This document shows, in pieces, positions 24,511 to 36,532 of a DNA stretch of 64,000 nucleotides. This DNA is from Acidimicrobiales bacterium (GTDB lineage Bacteria; Actinomycetota; Acidimicrobiia; Acidimicrobiales; SZUA-35). Position numbers and translations under genes: made by a program. Position 1 is the stretch's first letter, and each line of letters starts with the position of its first letter. The notes under the pieces were generated by a model that was not told the DNA's origin, did not search any database, and was given only the letters and a program-made list of their open reading frames with translations. The stretch spans positions 1 through 64,000 of the forward strand of contig JANQPB010000029.1 in the NCBI GenBank assembly GCA_028285495.1. The letters run 5' to 3'.

Positions 24511-25445
24511 CGGGCCGACGCCGGATCGACCGCGGTCTCGGCCAGGCGGCGGGTGATCGCCGGCTCGGCCATGATCGTCTCGGTGACCACGACCTCGAGG
24601 CCGAGCGCCGCGACCTCGTCGGCCAGGTCCCGGTCGACCTCGTCGATCACCAGGGTGCCGACCAGGTCCCGGTACCAACCGGCGACGCCGACGACCGACG
24701 ACTCCCGGCCGAGCTCGACCAGCAACCGGTCCGCCGGTCCCTTCAAGGCCTTCCCGCCGACGATCGGCGACACGGCGACCACGGCCTCGCGGCGGCGCCG
24801 CAGCACCTCGGCCACGCCGGGGACGGCGAGCACCGGGTCGATGGACACCGCCGGGTTCGACGGCGCGACCACGATCCGATCGGCGCCGTTCAGCGCGTCG
24901 AGCACGCCGGGCGCCGGCCGGGTCCGTTCGGCGCCGTCGAAGCGGACGCTGGTCACCGGGACCGAGTGCTGGCGGCCGACGAAGTACTCCTGGAACGAGA
25001 TCTCGCCGTCGTCGGGGACCGTGACCATCGTGCGCAGGCGATCGTCGGTCACCGGGAGGATCGTGAAGTCCAGGCCCCAGGCGCTGGCGATGTCAGCCGT
25101 GACCTCGCTGAGCGGTCGACCGAGACCGAGCTGGTCGGTCCGGAACAGGTGGGTGCCGAGGTCACGGTCGCCGAGGCTGAACCAGTCGGCGCCGCCGTAG
25201 CGCCCCACCATCTCCATCGCCTGCCACGTCTCGCCCTCCAGACCCCAGCCCCGCTCTCGGCTGACCTGGCCCGACACGGTGTAGACGACCGTGTCGAGGT
25301 CGGGGGAGATGTGCAGGCCGTGCAGCTCCATGTCGTCGCCGACGTTGACGACCGCGGTCAGCTCGTCGGCCGCCACTACCTCGACCAGCCCGTTCAGCAG
25401 CCGGGCCGCACCGACCCCGCCGCACACAACCGCAACACCGCCCAT
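24507..25445 (-). CDS. cofD: 2-phospho-L-lactate (phosphoenolpyruvate) transferase
   Basis: 312 residues, homologous to mycobacterial FbiA. It joins a phospholactate or phosphoenolpyruvate moiety from a GDP-activated donor to Fo, making F420-0 or its dehydro form. Signature segments are VVCGGVGAARLLNGL near the N-terminus, VVNVGDDMELHGLHISPDLD, WFSLGDRDLGTHLFRTD, and SNPAVSIDPVLAVPGV followed by SPIVGGKALKGPADRLL. The order cofD then cofE in F420 synthesis fits both genes being kept nearby. fbiC and cofC are not in the window. Confidence 0.92.
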   Translation of the reverse strand: MGGVAVVCGGVGAARLLNGLVEVVAADELTAVVNVGDDMELHGLHISPDLDTVVYTVSGQVSRERGWGLEGETWQAMEMVGRYGGADWFSLGDRDLGTHLFRTDQLGLGRPLSEVTADIASAWGLDFTILPVTDDRLRTMVTVPDDGEISFQEYFVGRQHSVPVTSVRFDGAERTRPAPGVLDALNGADRIVVAPSNPAVSIDPVLAVPGVAEVLRRRREAVVAVSPIVGGKALKGPADRLLVELGRESSVVGVAGWYRDLVGTLVIDEVDRDLADEVAALGLEVVVTETIMAEPAITRRLAETAVDPASAR

Positions 25446-25466
25446 GCGTTGAACCCCCGGCCCGAT

Positions 25467-26450
<984 letters not shown>

Positions 26451-26502
26451 GGGGAGACTCCCGTCGTGACCGCCATCGATCGAATGCCCGAGCCGGTCAA
26501 CG

Positions 26503-27456
26503 CTATCCGGCGCCGGGCCGGCCGGTCGGCAGCGGTGGTTCGGCGCCGCCACCGACCCGGGTCCTGGCGTCGTCGAGGACCTCGCGCAGGGTCTGGTCGA
26601 GCCCGATGCCCGGGGTCCACCCCGTGACCTCGGCCAGCTTGGCGGGCGAGCCCAGCAGGGCCGGCACCTCGACCGGGCGAAGCCGGGCCGGATCGACCTC
26701 GGGCCGGATCGGGGCCGGGCTCAGCGCCAGCAGCGTGTCGAGCACCGTGTGCATCGCCACCGCCCGACCGGAGCACACGTTGTAGGTCTGGCCGGCCTCG
26801 CCGGCCTCGGCCAGCAGCCGGTAGGCCCGCACGACGTCGCGGACGTCGGTGAGGTCGCGCTCGGGGCTCAGGTCGCCGTGGCGGAGCGGGACCGGGGCAT
26901 CCGGCTCGGCGGCCTCGGCCTCGGCGATCTGGCAGGCGAAGGCCGGGGCGGCGAACCGGGGGCTCTGACCCGGGCCGATGTGGTTGAACGGGCGGACGAC
27001 GACCACGTCGAGACCGTGACCCCGGTGGTACTGGGCCGCCGCCGCCTCGGTCGCCTCCTTGGACGCCCCGTAGGGGGAGCGGGGCCGGACCGGATGCCCC
27101 TCGGTGATCGGCAGGTCCTCGGCCCGGACGGTGCCGTACACGTCGGCGCTGGACACGAGGAGCACCCGCCCGGTCCCGGCCAGGCGAGCCGCCTCCAGCA
27201 CCGAGATCGCTCCCATCACGTTGACCTCGAAGGTGGTGAACGGGTCCTGCCACGAGCCGCCGACGTCACTCCAGCCGGCCAGGTGGTAGATCACGTCCGG
27301 GCCGACGCCGGCCACCGTGTCGGCCCAGCCGGCCCGGTCCCGTAGATCGGGTCCATTGTCGACGTCGATGGGGACGACGTCGTCGCCGGACGCCCGCAGG
27401 TGGTCGGCCAGGTGGGGCCCGACGAAGCCGCCGGCCCCGGTGATCAGGGCCCTCAC
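26503..27456 (-). CDS. rmd: GDP-6-deoxy-D-mannose reductase
   Basis: 317 residues, extended SDR. The NAD(P) loop is ITGAGGFVGPHLADHL, then LLVSSADVYG, and the catalytic Tyr-Lys pair is in SPYGASKEATEAAA. VVRPFNHIGPGQSPRFAAPA matches Rmd-type reductases. It would reduce GDP-4-keto-6-deoxymannose from Gmd to GDP-D-rhamnose. A GTG at 27456 places the glycine loop at the expected distance; ATG 27504 is an alternative. Other NDP-sugar reductases or epimerases are possible, but pairing with gmd favours Rmd. Confidence 0.82.
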   Translation of the reverse strand: MRALITGAGGFVGPHLADHLRASGDDVVPIDVDNGPDLRDRAGWADTVAGVGPDVIYHLAGWSDVGGSWQDPFTTFEVNVMGAISVLEAARLAGTGRVLLVSSADVYGTVRAEDLPITEGHPVRPRSPYGASKEATEAAAAQYHRGHGLDVVVVRPFNHIGPGQSPRFAAPAFACQIAEAEAAEPDAPVPLRHGDLSPERDLTDVRDVVRAYRLLAEAGEAGQTYNVCSGRAVAMHTVLDTLLALSPAPIRPEVDPARLRPVEVPALLGSPAKLAEVTGWTPGIGLDQTLREVLDDARTRVGGGAEPPLPTGRPGAG

Positions 27457-27495
27457 CGGTGACGCCGGGGGGAGCGGGCGGGATCGGTCACAGAG

Positions 27496-27623
27496 GGTGA
27501 GCATACCGGGCGTCCCGGCACGCAGCGGGATGTCGGGCCGGCCGCCGCGACCTGCGTCACGCGCCCGGCGGCGATGCCGAGGGGGCACCCAGTTGGTCGT
27601 CGTGAGCGAGTAGCATGCTCACC
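27496..27623. promoter_or_regulatory. Divergent promoter region between rmd and GT2 gene
   Basis: GGTGAGCAT (27496-27504) and ATGCTCACC (27615-27623) are exact inverted copies 110 bp apart. On the minus strand the motif overlaps TATGCT, and on the plus strand it overlaps TAGCAT, both plausible -10 boxes. The 300-bp gap therefore seems to fire two matched divergent promoters. The plus-strand leader is about 130 nt and has a CACCCGG/CCGGGTG hairpin (27722-27742) directly before the GT2 ribosome-binding site. Confidence 0.4.
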
Positions 27624-27756
27624 TCGTGGGTGTCCCGTCACCAACGCTGATTCAGGAGGTCCCACCGGCCTCGATCTCCGACGCCCTCGGCGGCGGGAGC
27701 CGACGGGGAGCACCCGAACCTCACCCGGCCCCCGTCCGGGTGCGAAGAAGGACTCG

Positions 27757-30700
27757 ATGACCGACAGCGGCCAACCGATCGAGGGGAGCGGACCGGTCCC
27801 CGCCATCGTCGGCGTCGATGCCGGCGCCCGCGGCCCCTCCGCCCCGGCCCCACCGGACGAGATCGTCGACGCCCCGGCCGTCGTCGCCGTCGTCGTCGCC
27901 TGCGACCCGGGCGAGCACTTCGCCGAGACGCTGGCCTCACTCGGCCAGCAGGACTACGAGAACCTGTCGGTCCTCGTCGTCGACGCCGGCAGCCAGGAAC
28001 CGATCGCCGACCGCGTGGCCGAGGTGCTGCCCGAGGCCTACCTGCACCGGCTGGCCGGCGACCCGGGCTGGAGCGTCGCCGCCAACCAGTCGATCGAGCT
28101 GGTCTCCGGCTCGCCGTTCCTGCTGTTCTGCCACGACGACGTCGCCCTCGCCCCCGACTGCGTCAGCGAGCTGATGGGCGAGCTCTACCGGGCCAACGCC
28201 GGCATCGCCGGCCCCAAGCTGGTCAGCTGGGACGACGACCGCCGACTCCTGCAGCTCGGGATGGGCTCCGACCGCTTCGGGGTGATGATCGACCTGGTCG
28301 AGCGCGGCGAGTTCGACCAGGACCAGTACGACGCCGTGCGTGACGTGTTCGTCGTTCCCGGCGGTGTCCAGCTGGTGCGGTCCGACCTCTTCGCCGCCCT
28401 CGGCGGTTTCGATCCGACGATCAAGACGCTCGGCGAGGACCTCGACCTGTGCTGGCGAGCCCAGGCCGCCGGCGCCCGGGTGCTGGCGGTGCCGTCGGCC
28501 AAGGCCAGGCATCAGGAGGGGATGACCGAGCGGATCACGCCCGGTGAGCGACGCCGGCTGCTGACCCGCCATCGGCTGCGGACGGTGCTGGCCACGGCCT
28601 CGAGCCGCCGGTCGCTGCTGACGGTGGTCGGCGCCTTCGTGCTGATCCTCGTCGAGAGCCTCTACTCGTTGCTGGCCGGTCGCCGGGGCCAGGCCCGAGA
28701 CGTGCTCGGCGCCATTCCCTGGAACCTGACCCGCCTCGATGACCTGCGGCGCAAGCGGCGTCAGATCAAGCGGATCCGGAGCGTCTCCGATCGCGACATC
28801 GCCCAGCGACAGGCCGGCGGATCCGCCCGCCTGTCCGCCTTCTCCCGAGGTCAGTTCAGCGCCGGCCAGGACCGCTTCAGCCTGATGTGGGGATCGGTCC
28901 GGTCGTCGTTCCGCGGCGACGACTCGGGCAACGTGCGCGACGCCACCGTCATCGGGGTCATCCTCGCCGTCGTCCTCCTGTTCGGCAGCCGTCACCTGCT
29001 GACCCGGGGGGTGGTGCCGGTCGGGCAGTTCCCCGATGTTCCCGGCGCCGGCGTGCTGCTCCGGGAGTGGCTCGGTGGCTGGCGCACGGTCGGCACCGGC
29101 GGTCCCGGCAACGCACCGACCGCGCTGCTCCTCCTCGGCCTGCTCCGGAGCCTCTTCTTCTGGGCGCCGGGGCTGTTCGACACCCTGCTGGTCATCGGGC
29201 CGCTGTTCATCGGTCCGATCGGGGCCTACCGGTTGGCCAGGCCGCTGAACAGCCCTCGGGCCGGCGCCGTCGCCGCCCTCGTCTACGCCGGCAACCCGGT
29301 CACCGTGTCGGCGATGTCGGCCGGCCGGTGGGAGGCGCTCGTCGTCCTCGCCGCGGCCCCGTTCCTGACCGCCGCCCTGCTCCGGGTCAGCGGCCTCAGC
29401 CCGTTCGGATCGGTCGGCGGCGAGGCCGGCCCGTCCGTGGCCGACCGGAACCTCCCGGTCCGCCTCCTGCGGTTCGGGTTCCTCGTCGCCGCCGTGGCGG
29501 CGTTCGCTCCGGCCATCGTGCCGATCGCCGTCCTGATGGCGCTGCTCGTCGCGGCCGGTGGGCAGCTGGCGGGCGAGCCAGGGGATCCCCGTGACCCGCT
29601 GCTGGCCGCCGTCGTCGCCGTCGTCGGCTCGGTCGCCCTCCATGCGCCGTGGAGCTTCGACGTGCTGCGCAGCCTGTCGTGGGGCTGGCTCGTCGGTCCG
29701 GTGTCTCCCGAGAACGACTACGAGACCCTGCTCGACCTCATCCGCTTCGCGCCCGGCGCGCCGGCGGCCCGATGGGTGGCGCTCGGGCTCGTGGTGGCGG
29801 CCGGCCTGGCGTTCACCGTCGCCCTCGGCCGGCTGTTGCACCTGGTGGTCACCGGGTGGACGTTGGCCGTCGCCTTCATCGGCCTGGCCTGGGCCGGTCG
29901 CCGGGGCTGGGTCCCGTTCGACCTGCCGACGGCCGAGATCCTGCTGGCCCCGGCCGCCACCGGTCTCACGCTTGCGGTGATCGTCGGGGTCCGGTCGCTC
30001 GAGGATCGCCTGATCGGCGCCGACCCGCGCCCCCGGTTGCCCCGCCTCGCCGCCATCGGCGGCGGCGTGGCCGTCTTCGCCATGGGCTTCACCGCACTCC
30101 TGTCGTCGCTGAGCGGGGTCTGGGAGGCCCCGACGCAGAGCTTCAGCTCCTCGACCTCGCTGCTCGTCCGCCAGCAGCAGGCAGACGATCCGACCGCAAC
30201 CCCCGGTCGGGTTCTGTGGATCGGCGACCCGAGCGTGTTGCCGCTCGACCCCTTCACCAGCGAGGGCGGCATCCGCTACGCGGTGTCCGAGGGCGGCCGG
30301 CCGGACGTGCGGGGCCGTTGGATCACCGGTCCGGTCGGCGCGACCGACGGGGTCGGGGCCCAGCTCGACCTGGCCCGCGACGGACAGGTCGTGCGGCTCG
30401 GCCGCCTGCTCGCCCCTTACGGGATCGACAACGTGGTCGTCGTGCCCCAGCTCGCCCCCGCTCCCTACGACGGCCCCGAGGTCGACCCGGGGACGGGCGT
30501 GGTGCGGTCGCTCTCGCAGCAGCTCGACCTCGAGCGGGTGCCGGGCGTGCTCAACCTGATCGTCTTCCGCAACACCTCCTCCGGTGGTCTGGCCCCCGTG
30601 CTGCCCAATCCGGACGCGGCCAGGGCCCAGACGCCGGTCGACCAGCTCGACGTCAACCTGGCCCAGGAGTCGAGCTTCGTGCTCAACCACCGGCCCGGGC

Positions 30701-30954
30701 AATGGGTGGTCGACATGCCGGCCGATGCCGAGGTCCTGCTGGCCGTCGACCGGTTCGGCCTCCAGGCCAGCGGCGCCCGCACCGAGGTGTCGACCGGGTT
30801 CGACGAACTGACGGTGCTCCCGGCCGGCCCGGCCGGCGAGGTGCTGATCGAGTACGGCCCCAGCCTGCGCCGCCAGGCTGCCCTGGTCGGTCAGTTCCTG
30901 CTGGTCGCGCTCGGCGGCATCCTGGCCCAGACCCGCCGGGAGGGCGCCCGATGA
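27757..30954 (+). CDS. Giant membrane glycosyltransferase family 2 protein
   Basis: 1065 residues. The N-terminal GT2 domain (about residues 45-310) has VVAVVVACDPGEHFAETLAS, a D-x-D-like CHDDVALAPDC and GGFDPTIKTLGEDLDLCWRA. About ten or more transmembrane helices follow, and then a beta-rich extracytoplasmic region. A last membrane helix (AALVGQFLLVALGGILAQT) closes the protein. This layout is seen in actinobacterial cell-wall glycosyltransferases that polymerise or export lipid-linked sugars. ATG 27757 has a GAAGAAGGA Shine-Dalgarno. It is coupled by ATGA to a 46-residue ORF and then to a DUF5719 gene. Confidence 0.85.
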   Translation: MTDSGQPIEGSGPVPAIVGVDAGARGPSAPAPPDEIVDAPAVVAVVVACDPGEHFAETLASLGQQDYENLSVLVVDAGSQEPIADRVAEVLPEAYLHRLAGDPGWSVAANQSIELVSGSPFLLFCHDDVALAPDCVSELMGELYRANAGIAGPKLVSWDDDRRLLQLGMGSDRFGVMIDLVERGEFDQDQYDAVRDVFVVPGGVQLVRSDLFAALGGFDPTIKTLGEDLDLCWRAQAAGARVLAVPSAKARHQEGMTERITPGERRRLLTRHRLRTVLATASSRRSLLTVVGAFVLILVESLYSLLAGRRGQARDVLGAIPWNLTRLDDLRRKRRQIKRIRSVSDRDIAQRQAGGSARLSAFSRGQFSAGQDRFSLMWGSVRSSFRGDDSGNVRDATVIGVILAVVLLFGSRHLLTRGVVPVGQFPDVPGAGVLLREWLGGWRTVGTGGPGNAPTALLLLGLLRSLFFWAPGLFDTLLVIGPLFIGPIGAYRLARPLNSPRAGAVAALVYAGNPVTVSAMSAGRWEALVVLAAAPFLTAALLRVSGLSPFGSVGGEAGPSVADRNLPVRLLRFGFLVAAVAAFAPAIVPIAVLMALLVAAGGQLAGEPGDPRDPLLAAVVAVVGSVALHAPWSFDVLRSLSWGWLVGPVSPENDYETLLDLIRFAPGAPAARWVALGLVVAAGLAFTVALGRLLHLVVTGWTLAVAFIGLAWAGRRGWVPFDLPTAEILLAPAATGLTLAVIVGVRSLEDRLIGADPRPRLPRLAAIGGGVAVFAMGFTALLSSLSGVWEAPTQSFSSSTSLLVRQQQADDPTATPGRVLWIGDPSVLPLDPFTSEGGIRYAVSEGGRPDVRGRWITGPVGATDGVGAQLDLARDGQVVRLGRLLAPYGIDNVVVVPQLAPAPYDGPEVDPGTGVVRSLSQQLDLERVPGVLNLIVFRNTSSGGLAPVLPNPDAARAQTPVDQLDVNLAQESSFVLNHRPGQWVVDMPADAEVLLAVDRFGLQASGARTEVSTGFDELTVLPAGPAGEVLIEYGPSLRRQAALVGQFLLVALGGILAQTRREGAR

Positions 30955-31091
30955 TGCCGGAGCTGCGGAGCAGCTCCTCACCGAGTTCGGCCTGTGGCCG
31001 AACGTCGTCGGCGGTGGTCGTCGTGGCTGGAGATCGGTGGGGATGGCGGCCGATGATGCCCGAGCTGGTCGGCCGGGAGGTCCGAGCATGA
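30951..31091 (+). CDS. Small coupling ORF between GT2 and DUF5719 genes
   Basis: A 46-codon frame begins in the ATGA that ends the GT2 gene and ends in the ATGA that starts the DUF5719 gene, so it bridges the 133-bp gap exactly. It encodes Met-Met-Pro-Glu-Leu at both ends (codons 1-5 and 35-39). A perfect 8-bp hairpin (GGAGCTGC, loop GGA, 30959-30977) sits just after its start. The peptide is not recognised. It could be a real small protein, or a leader whose translation carries ribosomes to the downstream gene. Confidence 0.45.
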   Translation: MMPELRSSSSPSSACGRTSSAVVVVAGDRWGWRPMMPELVGREVRA

Positions 31092-32824
31092 TCACCCGTT
31101 GGGGGCTGGCGTTCATGTTGGTCGGTCTGCTGGTCGCCGGGCTGCTGTACGACCGGGTGGCCCCGCTCTCGGCCGAGGTCGACGACGCCGAGGCCGACCG
31201 GCTGGTCGTCAGCCCGTCGGTGGCCGACCCGCCCCGGCTCGATGTCGCCTGGTACTGCCCGGTCGGTTCGAGCAGCGCCGGCGGCTACGCCGATCACACG
31301 GTCAACATCGCCAACCTCGACGACGAGTCGGCGGTGGCCAACCTGACCGTCATCACCGACACCGGCCCCGGTCCCCGTCGCCGCCTCGAGCTGCCCCCGC
31401 TGTCCACCCAGCGGATCCGGCTGGCCGACATCCAGACGGCGGACGTGGCCGGGGCGGTCGTCGAGGTCATCGGCGGCCGAGGTGCGGTCGGCCACACGGT
31501 GACCACCGCCAGCGGCGTGGCCGAGGGCCCGTGCGCCACCGAGGCCTCCAGCACCTGGCACTTCGCCTCGGGGCGGACGACCGCCGACGCCCAGGAGTAC
31601 CTGGTGCTGATGAACCCGTTCCCGGAGACGGCCGTGTTCGACGTGACCTTCCAGAGCGTGGCCAGGACCCGGAAGCCGGGCGCCCTCCAGGCGGCGTTCG
31701 TCGAGGCCCGATCGATCCGCGTCATCGACGTGAACGACGTGGCCAGCGGAGACGACGTCCTGGCGGCCAAGATCACCACCAACCGGGGCCGCCTCGTGGT
31801 CGAGCGCCTGCAGCTGCTCGACGGGCAGCTCGGAGCAACCGGCGCCGCGCTGCAGCTCGGCGTGCCAACCCCGGCCCGCAGCTGGATGTTCACCGCCGGC
31901 CGCGTCCACGCCGACGGCGACGACCTGCTGACGATCTACAACCCGAACGAGTTCGACCTGACCGCCGACCAGCTCGCGGCCGCCGCCCTCGACCAGGGCG
32001 ACGCCGCCGACGATGACGATGCGACGGCAGGCGACGACGACGCGGCCGACCCGGCGACCGCCGACGAGACCGACCCGGCGGCCGAGGAGGGGGAGTTGTC
32101 ACCCCTGATCGGGGAGGACGGCACCACCACCGTGGCGATCGAGCTGTGGCCGTCGAATCCGACCGACCTCTCGACCTACAGCGTGGTCACGATCGAGCGC
32201 GAGGTCCGGCCGGGGAACCTGGTCACCATCGATCTGCGGGCCCAGGCCGAGCGCTTCGAGTTCCCGCTGCCCTACGAGCTCGGGGTCTTCGTGACCTCGA
32301 ACGAGGGGGTGCCGATCGTGGCCGAGCGGTGGCAGTTCGCCGATCGGCTGATCTCCGACCTCGGCACGGCGGTGGCCGGCACCGGCACGGACGACGGCGA
32401 CGCCACGGCCGAGGGCACCGAGGGGCTGGTCCCCGAGCTGCAGGCCCCCGAGGCGCCGCCGACCAACGAGCTACCGCAGCCGGTGGCCACCGAGGGCGTC
32501 TCGACCTCCCGCGGCCACGAGCTGTTCTCGACCCGCTGGGTCATCCCCTGGGTGACGATGGTCGGCGACTCCACCCTCATCGCCGTCTCGTCGGCCGACG
32601 AGGCCGCCATCGAGATCCGCAGCCTCGCCGCCGTCGGCCGCTGGGACGGTCCCCTGCGGGCCACGGTCCCGGCCGGTGGCCGGGTGATCGTCCCGGTCAC
32701 GTCGGGGACCGGGGGTGCCGCCGTCGAGGTGGTGTCCGACACCCCGGTGTCGGTTGAGGCCATGGTCGTGCTGCCCGATCAGTCGCTCGACGTCGTGCCC
32801 GGCGTCCCCACCGTGGCCGGATGA
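31088..32824 (+). CDS. DUF5719 family extracytoplasmic protein
   Basis: 578 residues. One N-terminal membrane helix (about 6-23) is followed by repeated beta-rich segments such as DVAWYCPVGSSSAGGYADHT, SSTWHFASGRTTADAQEYLV and LMNPFPETAVFDVTFQSVAR. These repeats of uniform length are typical of DUF5719 proteins, which occur beside large GT2 genes in actinobacteria. Two acidic Asp/Ala-rich linkers interrupt the fold (near nt 31995-32095 and 32385-32420). An outer cell-wall role in partnership with the GT2 is inferred from co-location. Confidence 0.8.
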   Translation: MITRWGLAFMLVGLLVAGLLYDRVAPLSAEVDDAEADRLVVSPSVADPPRLDVAWYCPVGSSSAGGYADHTVNIANLDDESAVANLTVITDTGPGPRRRLELPPLSTQRIRLADIQTADVAGAVVEVIGGRGAVGHTVTTASGVAEGPCATEASSTWHFASGRTTADAQEYLVLMNPFPETAVFDVTFQSVARTRKPGALQAAFVEARSIRVIDVNDVASGDDVLAAKITTNRGRLVVERLQLLDGQLGATGAALQLGVPTPARSWMFTAGRVHADGDDLLTIYNPNEFDLTADQLAAAALDQGDAADDDDATAGDDDAADPATADETDPAAEEGELSPLIGEDGTTTVAIELWPSNPTDLSTYSVVTIEREVRPGNLVTIDLRAQAERFEFPLPYELGVFVTSNEGVPIVAERWQFADRLISDLGTAVAGTGTDDGDATAEGTEGLVPELQAPEAPPTNELPQPVATEGVSTSRGHELFSTRWVIPWVTMVGDSTLIAVSSADEAAIEIRSLAAVGRWDGPLRATVPAGGRVIVPVTSGTGGAAVEVVSDTPVSVEAMVVLPDQSLDVVPGVPTVAG

Positions 32825-32852
32825 CGGGCGCTCGGCCAACGGCGGCGAACCG

Positions 32853-33278
32853 ATGACCAGGCTCGTCGTCCTCGTCGTCCTCGTCGCCGTCGCCGTCGTC
32901 GTCGCCCTCGTCCTCCAGCGCCGCCGACCGGATCCGCCCTCGGCCCCCAGCTACCGGGCCCCGGCCCAGCTGGATCGCGACGACTTCGACCGGCCACACG
33001 ACCCGTTCCTGGTCGTCGTCTTCGCCTCGACCTCGTGCAACACCTGCCCCGAGGTGTGGGCGATCGTCGAACCGCTCGGCGCGCCGGACCTGGTCACCCA
33101 GCGGGTCGACGTCGAGGACCGGAGCGAGCTGCACGAGCGCTATCGGATCGATGGCGTGCCGACCACCGTGCTGGCCGACGCCAACGGCGTCGTCACCGCC
33201 ACCTTCTTCGGCCCGACGTCGCCGGACGATCTGGCCGAGGCCGTCGACGCGTTGCGCCGGACGGCCTCGGGTCCGTGA
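32853..33278 (+). CDS. Membrane-anchored thioredoxin-like protein
   Basis: 141 residues. A strongly hydrophobic N-terminal anchor (LVVLVVLVAVAVVVALVL) is followed by a thioredoxin fold. Its active site is STSCNTCPEVWAIV (C-x2-C) and the cis-Pro loop is IDGVPTTVLAD. The CNTC dipeptide differs from CGPC of cytosolic thioredoxins, so the redox potential is probably different. It could reduce or form disulfides in exported proteins. It starts 28 bp after the DUF5719 gene and ends the operon; the CTAG-bounded element follows. Confidence 0.82.
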   Translation: MTRLVVLVVLVAVAVVVALVLQRRRPDPPSAPSYRAPAQLDRDDFDRPHDPFLVVVFASTSCNTCPEVWAIVEPLGAPDLVTQRVDVEDRSELHERYRIDGVPTTVLADANGVVTATFFGPTSPDDLAEAVDALRRTASGP

Positions 33279-33318
33279 TCGTGTCGTTGTGGCCGGGCCC
33301 GCTGGCCGCCGATCAGCC

Positions 33319-33484
33319 CTAGCAGGGTGCCCACGACCACATGACGGGCTCTCGACGCCCATCCATCCGCCCACTTCTCGTCGTCGGATCGGCCAGGGCG
33401 CTCACGAGCTGTGGCGAACCCTGCGTCCTCGACCGGGTGTCGGCGTCCGGACGCCGACACCCTCGTCGGCGCTCTTCAGTACCC

Positions 33485-33488
<4 letters not shown>
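33319..33488 (-). repeat. CTAG-bounded intergenic element, copy 2
   Basis: This 170-bp segment, read on the minus strand, aligns along its whole length with copy 1 at 7072-7240. It carries the same perfect 26-bp palindrome (33436-33461), the same internal segments and the same CTAG limits. It separates the thioredoxin-like gene from the convergent ftsH gene; the ftsH TAG stop lies within the CTAG at 33485-33488. Differences between the copies are clustered in a 23-bp central stretch and near the ends. Confidence 0.85.
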
Positions 33489-35575
<2,087 letters not shown>

Positions 35576-35581
35576 AGCACC

Positions 35582-35587
35582 AGCCTA
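35582..35587 (-). promoter_or_regulatory. -10 box of leaderless ftsH promoter
   Basis: TAGGCT on the minus strand ends 6 nt before the ftsH ATG at 35575, with no Shine-Dalgarno between. Confidence 0.5.
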
Positions 35588-35772
35588 ATCAGCCATTGGC
35601 GTCGTGCCGAGATCGCACGATCGGGCACGTCGTGACCTGTCGGTCGATGGACGGACGGAATGAGGCCATTCCTACCGACCCCGGGGAAAGCGAGGATAAA
35701 GGGCTCCTGGCCGCCGGATCGTGCATGCCGGCCCGTCGACACCGGCGCTCCTGCACCGTGTCGGAGGGCCGG

Positions 35773-35778
35773 TACGGT
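35773..35778 (+). promoter_or_regulatory. -10 box of leaderless CPBP protease promoter
   Basis: TACGGT ends 7 nt before the GTG at 35786. The spacing selects that GTG over upstream in-frame ATGs. Confidence 0.5.
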
Positions 35779-35785
35779 GGCTGGC

Positions 35786-36532
35786 GTGTTACGCGCTGCG
35801 ACCGACGATGCGACCGACCCGGTCTGGCCCCGGGCCGACGCCGAGGTCAACTGGGGGGTTGGCGCGGCGATGGCCTGCTTCCTCGGCGCCCAGGTGCTCG
35901 CCGGCGTCTGGGCGACGATCGTGGTGGCGACCTTCTTCGTCGACGGTCTGCCCGACCTGGCCGACCGCCCGATGTGGGCCCTTCCCGTGCTCGGCATCGG
36001 CCTGTGGGCCGGCTACCTCGGCGGCCCGGTCCTGATCAACCGCCTGAGCGGCAGCGGCCCCATGCTCGACTTCGACCTGCGGGTCAGCCCGGCCCAGGCG
36101 GCCGTGGCCGCAGCGATCGGTGTGGCCATGCAGTTGGTCGTGCTGCCCCCGCTCTACTGGGTGATCGAGCGGTTCGTGACCGCCGACCCGAGCGAGACGG
36201 CCGAGGCCATCGTCGGCGCCGCCGACGGCCCGCTCGACGTGCTGCTCCTGGTCTTCGCCGTCGTGATTATGGCCCCGCTGGCCGAGGAGTGGTTCTACCG
36301 GGGCATGGTCCTGTCGTCGCTGGTTCGACGGGTCGGCCCGATTGCGGGCGCCGTCATCTCGTCGGCCGTGTTCGCCCTGATCCACCTCGAGCTGATCCTG
36401 TTCCCCGGGCTGTTCCTGCTGGCGCTCGTCCTGGCGTGGCTGACGATGCGGACCGGGCGCGTCGGGGTGGCGATCGTCGCCCACCTGGCGTTCAACGCCA
36501 CCACGGTCGTGCAGCTGCTGGCCTTCGGCTGA
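35786..36532 (+). CDS. CPBP family intramembrane metalloprotease
   Basis: 248 residues with about six to eight hydrophobic helices. The conserved CPBP (Abi/CAAX protease) motifs are present in order: AEEWFYRGMVLSSL (E-E-x3-R), FALIHLELILFPG (F-x3-H) and IVAHLAFNATTV (H-x3-N/B). Bacterial members resemble type II CAAX prenyl endopeptidases and are thought to process membrane proteins or peptides. It is divergent from ftsH across 210 bp; a regulatory link between the two proteases is possible but not shown. Confidence 0.85.
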   Translation: MLRAATDDATDPVWPRADAEVNWGVGAAMACFLGAQVLAGVWATIVVATFFVDGLPDLADRPMWALPVLGIGLWAGYLGGPVLINRLSGSGPMLDFDLRVSPAQAAVAAAIGVAMQLVVLPPLYWVIERFVTADPSETAEAIVGAADGPLDVLLLVFAVVIMAPLAEEWFYRGMVLSSLVRRVGPIAGAVISSAVFALIHLELILFPGLFLLALVLAWLTMRTGRVGVAIVAHLAFNATTVVQLLAFG

